Assembly (NCBI GenBank): GCA_948567375.1
Contig: OX419757.1
Span: 10,664,001-10,728,000, forward strand
Direction of reading: 5' to 3'
DNA from: Lunularia cruciata
Taxonomy: Eukaryota; Streptophyta; Marchantiopsida; Lunulariales; Lunulariaceae
DNA: 64,000 bases
In this document: positions 57,164-64,000 of the stretch, one piece after another
How positions within the stretch are numbered: position 1 is the stretch's first letter
How the letters are laid out: each line of letters starts with the position of its first letter
The notes under the pieces: generated by a model
Database searches by the model: none
Told to the model about the DNA's origin: nothing
Seen by the model: the letters and a program-made list of their open reading frames with translations, nothing else
Position numbers and translations under genes: made by a program

Positions 57164-59130
57164 TGTGGTACCCACATTTTTTGTTTTATGAGTTTTAAAG
57201 AAGTGTATTGTTAAAGTTGAATTGAAGCTTAATGAAGAAAAAAAGAAGAAGAAGAATCATGTGTTAGGCATAGACCCAAAGAAGTTGACCTCAGGCCAGA
57301 GTTAGAAGGACTCGGGTCGGACTTTGCATAGGCCCAAAGTAAGGTTACTTTGCATAGAGATGCACAATGTGATCCAAAGAGCCTACAACTTTTCCTTTGG
57401 TCTAGCCAATCAAGAAAGTATTGGTCAAGAAAATGGCTACCTTGGGATCAAGATGAAATTGAGAGTGATAGAAAATAGACACAAAAAATTGGTGTGTAAA
57501 TTGAAGATTGACTGAAGATGACTGTGCAACAAAAAATCTCTAAGATTGAGACCTTGTTGAGGGAGTTTTGAAATGTCATGATGATATCTCATAGCTCTCA
57601 ATAGTTGCCCCAAAGGAGTTAGGATCTTGGGTTTTGGGGAGGGGAGAGGGTTTGATCTTTCAAAGACCAAGAGTAAGAATGCACACAATGCCACCAAAGT
57701 GAGGTAAGCAGAGTTTTTTGAGGAGTCTTGCAATTCAAAGACTAGACATAGTTGCAAGGATCAAAGTCTTGAATAGACTTTGCATCACTTTTCTAGCACG
57801 GAATTGGAATTTGAGCTTTCTAGGGTTCATGTCAGAAATTACTGCTTGCAATTGCAAAGATGGTCCCAAGACCAAGGGAAAGAGAGGAAATCAGGCTCAA
57901 TGGACTGAGTTGGATTGCAGATTGGCCTCAAGAAGAGAAGTGGGAAAGGTAGGAGGAGTCACCTTCTATTGGAAATATGATTCTTTGGAAGAAACAGCCA
58001 AGGTGAGGAATTATTTTAGTGCTCCTTGCACTAAGAATGGGTGCAAAGTGGATAGCTATAAAGACCTTATACAAATAGGTATATTCAGCACAATGATATT
58101 CATGTTTAAGCTAGAGCAAACCACCTATGTGATGAAGTAATAGGCTGTGTTTTTCCACTAGATGTTTGCAAGAGAAGTGGTGAATTGGGCAAAGTGTTTT
58201 CACCAAAAAGTAGGTAAGATGATTCATCATTAGAGAATAGACTTGCCATCCCATTACTTTTTACCTTTTGTAACCCATTTCTATTTTGGATTGAATCTTC
58301 TTACTCAAAGGAGAGAGGAAGGATGGCATCACACTTTCACCCTCATTTACAATGAGTAGTGCATGCAAATGAGCAATACTACATAAGGTGAGTCCATGGA
58401 GGCATTGACCACTACATCAAGCATGGGAAGGAAAAGACAATGTTGGTGGAAACCTTGAGGCCGAGGAAGAGGGGTAGACTTGAAGGGAGAGTATCACCGT
58501 TGCAACTACAAAAGACAAGGAGGCTTAATCCAAAGCTAGAGATGGTTGTGGTGAAGAACAAATATTTGGAGGAAGAATTAGAAGGAGAAGCCAAGTTGAA
58601 GTGTGAAGACTTGGGAGAAGAAGAAGAGCTCACATTGTAGAGTAAGGAGTCTAGCAGTGAGAGTGAAGGTGAGCTTGAAATCTAGCAATCAGTGCACAAA
58701 GTGGCGGGAGAAGAAGATGAGGAGTTCCACGTGACAATTGATTGTATGGAAGGAAGAGATGTGCTCTATTTGGAGTTACCTACCATGGAGCTTGAAGAAG
58801 AAAGAGCGGAAGAGCCAGCTTTGGTGTTTCTTAGAGTGTTGAGATCAAAGAGAAGTATGCAGGTCATAGCTACATGATTGAGCAAAGCCAAAGAGGAAGA
58901 AGAAAGCTTGGACAACATGACATTGAGAGTACAAAGATCATGACTTTGGGGTAAGGCACCAGCCAAACAAGTGCCAATTGAAGCCAAAGAAAGAGAAGAT
59001 GATGGAAGGTACACCAGAGTAGAATACATATTGAAGATCATCTATCCTTTGTTGTTGCAACTACAAAAGAGGAAGGAAGAGTTGAAGAGAGATCATCCTA
59101 AAGTGAAGGATGAGTTTGATGTATTGAAGT
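57164..59130 (+). mobile_element. giant LTR, plus orientation, interrupted at 59131
   Basis: It starts TGTGGTACCCACA at 57164. It carries LTR-protein segments (see 57573-59130) and is cut at 59130 by another plus-strand LTR of the same family. Its remainder is outside the window. Confidence 0.82.
57573..59130 (+). pseudogene. LTR-encoded protein, N-terminal part, decayed
   Basis: Clear match near 57718-58140: FLARNWNLSFLGFMSEI, WTELDCRLASRREVGKVGGV, and GCKVDSYKDLIQIGIFSTMI. The acidic linker is at 58440-58640 with LNPKLEMVVVKN. A stop replaces the codon after YVMK at 58139. The frame ends at the 59131 insertion. Confidence 0.75.
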
Positions 59131-59537
59131 TGTGGTGCCCACAAATTTTTTTTTTGGGTTTGTTAGCATTAGAAGAAAAAGTAAGTTGATAGAGCCTAAA
59201 GAGTGCTAACCTAGGAAGAAATAAGAAGATGTGGAAGTTTGAAGTAAAACCCAAAGTTGACCTCGGGTCAAGACCCAAAGACAAGAAGACAAAGATGAAG
59301 AACAAGAGAATTTGTATCGAGTGGCGTGAGCAGATCCGAAGAACTTGTAACAAACTTCTTTAGAGTCGGCGCAATCAAGAAAGTACGCGGGAAGAAAGTA
59401 ATGACCTTAGGATCAAGAACTTCTTGATAGTGACAAGAAACAACTTCACCAAATCGGAGACAAGAGAGGAGGAGCAACTGAAGAATGCTGATCAGCGCAA
59501 GACTATATAATTACAAGTGGTGCAAGGAAGTAGAGCA

Positions 59538-62082
59538 ATGTCCAATCGCAACCTAGTTCCTATTCAGAGTCAACCCAAAGTCATGCAAAGTGAAAATCCG
59601 CAAGAAGAAGAGTGGGTTAGGATCTTGAGAATGATCTTCCATTGGAAGAAGGTGAGGAAGCACATGATGACCCCAAAAATGAGTAAGTAGAGTCCGGTGA
59701 GGGGGACTTGCAATTTGTAGGTTAGAAGAAATAGTGCTGATCAAAGTCTTAACGAGACTTTGTATCACGTTCTTGGCCTGGAATTGGAACTTCAGTTTTT
59801 GAAGTTTCATGGCAGAAATTGCAGCAAGCAATTGTAAGGATGGACCAAAGCACAAGGGAAAGAGAGGAAATCCTGCCTGATGGACAAAGGCGGATTGGAG
59901 AGTAGTTTTGGGAAGAGAAGCAGGAGCGGTAGGAGGTACCACCTTCTATAGGAAGTGTGATGCTTCAGAAGAGATGGCCAAAGTGAGGAATTTGTTCAAT
60001 CGACCTTGCACTAAGAATGGTTATAAGGTGGACAATTATTGAGACCTTTAGCAGAGAGGGATAGTAAGCGCAATGATTGCAATGTTCAAGCCAGAGCAAA
60101 CTATCTATGTTATGATGCAACATGCGGTGTTCTTTCACCAAATGTTTGCATGAGAGGCAGTAGATTGGGCAAAATGTCTACATCAAAGAGTGGGGCAGAT
60201 GATTTGAAGATGGAGAATATATATGCCACCACATTACTTTGTGCAATTTGCATCACACTTCTATTTTGGGTTGAATTTGCTGACTTTGGAAGTACAAAAT
60301 AGAATGCGTTTGCACTTTCATTTGGATCTACAAAAGGAGGCAAATGTGGATGAGCAATATTATATGGAGAGAGTGCAAGATGGAGATGAGTACTACAAGG
60401 AGAATGAGAAGAAGAAAATTGTAGCAATTGACCTTCCAAGGGCTTGAAAGAGAGCCAAGCTTGAGAGTCGTGTTGCAACAGTCCAGCCCCAGAAGGTGCC
60501 AAAGCTTAACCCAACGGCGGTGGTAGTAAAGACAAAGGGAGGCATGCCGGAAGTAAAAGAAGAGTCAGAGGGAGAGATTGGATTGAAGGTGGGAATGTCT
60601 GGAGAAGAAGAGCAGTTCACGCTATGGAGTGAAGAATCAAGTAGTGATAGCAAAGGCAAAGCGTAGGTTCAACAAATGTGACAGCCAATGATTGAGGCAG
60701 GAAAGCCGAGTCTTGAAGTTTCCATGCTTGAACAAGGTAGTGAGAAGAAGAAGGGATAGGAAGTCATGGCACAACCCCGGAATGCCAAGTGTAAGAATGT
60801 GATGACTGCATTTGAAGTGGGGCCCAGTAAAGTTACTCTGGAAGGAGGAGAAAGTTCAGAAGAAGAAACTTTGAAGGTGCAAAGATTGCAACTTTGGGGC
60901 AAGGTGCAAGGGGTAGAGAGGTCGGAACTCCAAGGCCGAGCTGATGAAGCAAAGTGCAAAGGAGTGGACTATTTGTCTAATATAGTATGTCCACTATTAA
61001 GGATGTTATAGCAAAAGAAGCAAGAGATGGTAAGTGCCAATCTTGAGGTGCCGGATGAATTGGCAGTAGTTAAGACCTGGAGTGCGGAAACATTGTTGTT
61101 GCAAAGTAAGTTGACAAGGGTAGAGATGGAAGCCAAAGAACTTTTTGTTGAGGATGTTCTTCGGAGTAAGCACTTTGAGGTGGCAAGGGAGGAATTAGTA
61201 AAGAGTCGTGAGGAGGCAAAGGAGATGACCGTGTTGGTTGCAAAGTTGAAAGAAGAAATTGCAAATGCGTGTGTAGAGTTCATTCACTCAAAAGCAATTA
61301 CCATGGTGATGGAGCAAGAGTTGGAGAGTCTCAAGAAGAAGGCAGCGGAGAAAGATCAAGCCTGGCAATGAGAGTTAGCGGAGCATAGTAGAGAAGAAGA
61401 TTGGTTGCGAGGATTGGTGCAAGTAATAGAAGAGCAAATCTCTATGAATCAGAGGGAGAAGGAGGCATTGAAGGCTGAATTTGAAGACGAGCTTAAGATG
61501 TATCATAGTGAATTGGAGGAAGAAAGGAAGAAGGAAAAACTTTCAATTGTAGGAGAAGCTGATGAAGTAGAAGCAGTCATCAATGAAATCAAGGCCACGC
61601 TAAGCACAAAAGTTGAATGTAAACTCAAAGAGGTAAGATTGCATGAGCTGAGGTTGTTAGTGTAGGAGACACGCAAGAGGAAGGCAAAGGATACGGAATT
61701 GAATAATCTATTAATTCGCCTATGGGATCATGTAGATAGGAAGATGTTAGAGGAAGGAGACAATGTATGTCTCATACTAGATCTTGTTAGAACGGAGTTA
61801 GCTAACATTCATAGTGAAGTACAAGAAGTATGAAGGCCCGAAGTAAGAGAGATAGGAGTACAAGTATCTTCAGATTTAACATTTGACACTTTAGAGAAGA
61901 GTGGGTTGGGAGATAAGGATTTAGAAGGATTACCTATGATATGAATTGTAGATCAGGAAGGAGAGATGTTAGAATTGGTAGAGGAAGTAGTAGTTGTGAA
62001 ACCCGAGGATAGAGTAGTGAGTGAATTTACTTTGGGATTGGAATTGAAAGCCAATGATGAGGTTGACATTGGATTGAAGTAG
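59538..62082 (+). pseudogene. LTR-encoded protein in a 5' LTR next to a primer-binding site
   Basis: It starts MSNRNLVPIQSQPK about 34 bases after TATATAA at 59505. Segments PPHYFVQFASHFYFGLNLL (60223-60285), MAQPRNAKCKNVMTAFEVG (60766), a long coiled coil 61027-61665, HELRLLV, KAKDTELNNLLIRL, GVQVSSDLTFDTLEKSGLG, and the tail EVDIGLK with stop at 62082. Five or more stops and some frameshifts. It lies fully inside the LTR, upstream of the primer-binding site. Confidence 0.8.
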
Positions 62083-62883
62083 TAACAATTCTAAGATTTG
62101 AGGAGGCAGATATGAAGAGGTGCATTGTCATTTCAGATCTACAAGTAGGAAGAGTTGTTAGGAAGCGGTATAGTTGTTAAAATTGTCATTTGCTTCACTA
62201 TTTAAGAGTGGCATTCGCAGTATTTTGTTGTGCAGTGCTCATTATTTTTGAGAATAGATAAAGTGAAGTGCTATGAAGTAGTGCTCATTGTTTGAGCTTG
62301 ATTCCGAGTATCAACTTTGTGTGTTTATGGTTGTGAGTGTTGGGAGAAATTTGAAGTGCAAATCAATGTGCTTGTTGGATGTTGGATTCCGTAGCCTTGA
62401 TCTTCATTCGGTGTGTTTGATCTTGAGTGAAGTGCAATTGAAGTAATGCCTTGACAGATCTGAGAGGAATTGTAGTGTTAGTAGTATTTTGCATTTGTGA
62501 GTGCGGTGCAAAGTTGATGTGAAGTAATTTCAATCAAGGAAGTTGCGCCTTCAGTGGAGGGGTGGAACACAATTCTAAGGCAAAGTAGTTTTGCAGTGAA
62601 GTGCCATTTTTGGGAGAGCTTGAATTATCACAATCAAGATTGTTTAGAAAGATTTGATGGGGTTGTGATTAAGAAGTGTTAATTTGTGATGAGACTGCGA
62701 GTCAGTGCTTGTTACGCTCTTCTAGGTGTAGTTTCTACCTTAGAGACTAAAGACGCAACCAAGAAGAACTAAATTTTTACTTTGCTTTGAATTTGACCAA
62801 TTCTGACTTGTATTTTGGCGGGAACAAACTTTACTTACACGATTACCGCAAAAGTGATATTTGCTGGGTTGTCATATGATTTT

Positions 62884-62901
62884 TGGCGCCGCTGCCGGGG
62901 A
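62884..62901 (+). other. primer-binding site, tRNA-Asp type
   Basis: TGGCGCCGCTGCCGGGGA differs at one base from the complement of the 3' end of plant tRNA-Asp. Tat/Athila-type plant Ty3 elements commonly use this primer, which hints at that lineage. Confidence 0.93.
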
Positions 62902-62999
62902 TACAAATCTCATAAGTGGAAGAATACGGAGGCAATTCCAAAACTAGGTGTCAAAGCAATATGAATGTCTGCATCAAGAGAACAACAGGAAGAGAGAGT

Positions 63000-64000
63000 T
63001 CAAAGACAAATGTGACATCATGAAGAAGATAAACGCCTGAAGATCCAATCTGGTTTTGACAAAATCGAACGAGAGGCGTTGGACTTTCAACTTCTTCATA
63101 AAGTTAAAGAAGCCCTATGAGAACTTGACCAAAAGAAATGCAAAGGTGGTTGGCAAGGCTACTTTGCATCCCTATCTTCCAAGAAGAAGAAAGACTCAAG
63201 CGGCCAGACATATTCATTATAGCCCAATACACCAACTAGAGCTATAAAGGAAGTTGCATCTCTAAAGAACTTTGTTTGAGAAAAGACAGCACAGACTCTA
63301 ATTGAAGAAGAGTGTCAACACCTTCTACGAATGATTCCTTGATTGTTTCAAAGGAATTTTGAAGAACACTCTGAAGGTGTTGAACCTGATTCTTCCACTT
63401 GGGTTGAAGTCAACACCCTATGAGGAGAAATTGTCGAAGAAGACCCTACTTTGAACTTGACAGATTGGAACCCCTATGCTATCAACACAATGTCAATACT
63501 AGCCAGCTCCTCGGTCCCATCAAGTTCAAACTTACCACAGCTGATCCCACCAAGTCAAATGATGACTTTGTTACCTATCACCTGACACGCCTATAAGAAG
63601 TATAAGGGGACAGAACAAGACAAAGACCCCGATGAATTCATTGAAGAATTTGAAGTCATCTCCTTTGCCAATAAGGAACATGACTTGGTGGATCCACTGC
63701 GCATTTTCCCAAGTCTGCTCCGAAAGAAAGCTCGAAGCTGGTACACCCATGTAAGCTTGAAGGGGTTCATACCGGCAGACTGGGCAGACTTGAGAAACAA
63801 TTTCCTAGAACAATTCCGGGAAGTTGATTACAACACGAGTGTCTTTGCGGTACTCAACAATTTGGACAGAGGTAAGAAGGAGAATTTGAGAGACTACTCT
63901 GAGCGGTTAATGGCACTTTTGAACCGAGTCTCAAAGCAATTGGGTGTGGTGGGTTACTCTAATGCCCAAGCCATCACCTGGTTCTTGGGAGGACTTTCAC
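63000..64000 (+). pseudogene. gag polyprotein, partial, several stops
   Basis: The N-terminal region reads LKIQSGFDKIEREALDFQLL and HKVKEAL, with stops. From about 63444 the frame is EEDPTLNLTDWNPYAINTMS, has a stop near 63571, then stays open to the window end as a capsid domain: TEQDKDPDEFIEEFEVISFA, PLRIFPSLLRKKARSWYTHV, NFLEQFREVDYNTSVFAVL, LRDYSERLMALLNRVSKQLG and AQAITWFLGGLS. It is related to the gag at 49341-51000. The C-terminus and any pol lie outside the window. Confidence 0.88.

Larger units (their letters stand above)
59131..64000 (+). mobile_element. giant-LTR element: 5' LTR, primer-binding site and gag, open to the right edge
   Basis: The 5' LTR is 59131-62876 (3746 bp, TGTGGTGCCCACA...GTTGTCATA), then a 7-base spacer, a tRNA-Asp primer-binding site (62884-62901), then gag. 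The left flank GAAGT (59126-59130) should reappear after the 3' LTR outside the window. Whether this copy carries pol cannot be seen. Confidence 0.88.

Noticed and set aside
1-64000. tRNA, rRNA, CRISPR or organellar DNA
   Set aside because: No cloverleaf with A and B boxes, no rRNA-like stretch, no spaced direct repeat array and no organellar gene was seen. The tRNA-like words at 1194, 51068 and 62884 are primer-binding sites.

Overview
The window is plant nuclear DNA. It holds one intact, twelve-exon plant-type gene with GT-AG introns, small secreted glycine/proline-rich proteins, and a large load of nested LTR retrotransposons with tRNA-iMet and tRNA-Asp type primer-binding sites. I cannot fix the species; nothing points to an organelle, a bacterium or an animal. 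All retroelement coding regions carry stops, frameshifts or deletions.

Layout. 1-1945: the 5' end of a minus-strand LTR retrotransposon (gag, iMet-type primer-binding site, 739-bp LTR). About 2000-6690: a decayed plus-strand Ty3/gypsy element with reverse transcriptase, RNase H and integrase, whose integrase C-terminus ends in a PHD-type zinc finger, followed by a polypurine tract and LTR. 6800-11650: dispersed repeat and AT-rich spacer. 11678-14476: an isopentenyl phosphate kinase (IPK) gene whose twelve exons join in frame to 331 codons. 14477-28748: mostly gene-poor spacer holding two paralogous genes for small secreted proteins on the minus strand (17799-18281; 23391-23854), a proline-rich SPPPP coding block (22148-22632) probably cut off from the second gene by an inserted repeat, and several copies of a previously unnamed composite repeat (here 'repeat X').

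28749-64000: a 35-kb nest made almost entirely of one family of LTR retroelements. The LTRs are very large (3.55-3.78 kb when complete), begin TGTGGTRCCCACA and end GTTGTCACA. Nine copies are present in both orientations: 28749-32529, 32795-34732 plus 38507-40193, 34733-38506, 40194-43863, 45628-49184, 51093-52290 plus 55490-57163, 52291-55489, 57164-59130 and 59131-62876. Several are solo LTRs with 5-bp target duplications (CCAAT, AACAT, GGAAC/AGAAC). Two copies are followed by a tRNA-Asp type primer-binding site and a gag gene; one element has a complete internal region of only 1.9 kb with gag and a zinc knuckle but no pol.

The most interesting feature is that every LTR of this family carries, just downstream of a TATA box, the remains of one long open reading frame of about 850 codons (a conserved N-terminal domain, an acidic/basic linker, a long coiled coil and a conserved tail). 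Because it lies inside the LTR but downstream of the likely transcription start, it would be the first reading frame of the genomic RNA, ahead of the primer-binding site and gag. I do not recognise this protein. The LTR-encoded protein, the gag-only interior and the giant LTRs together look like a non-autonomous family with its own accessory protein.
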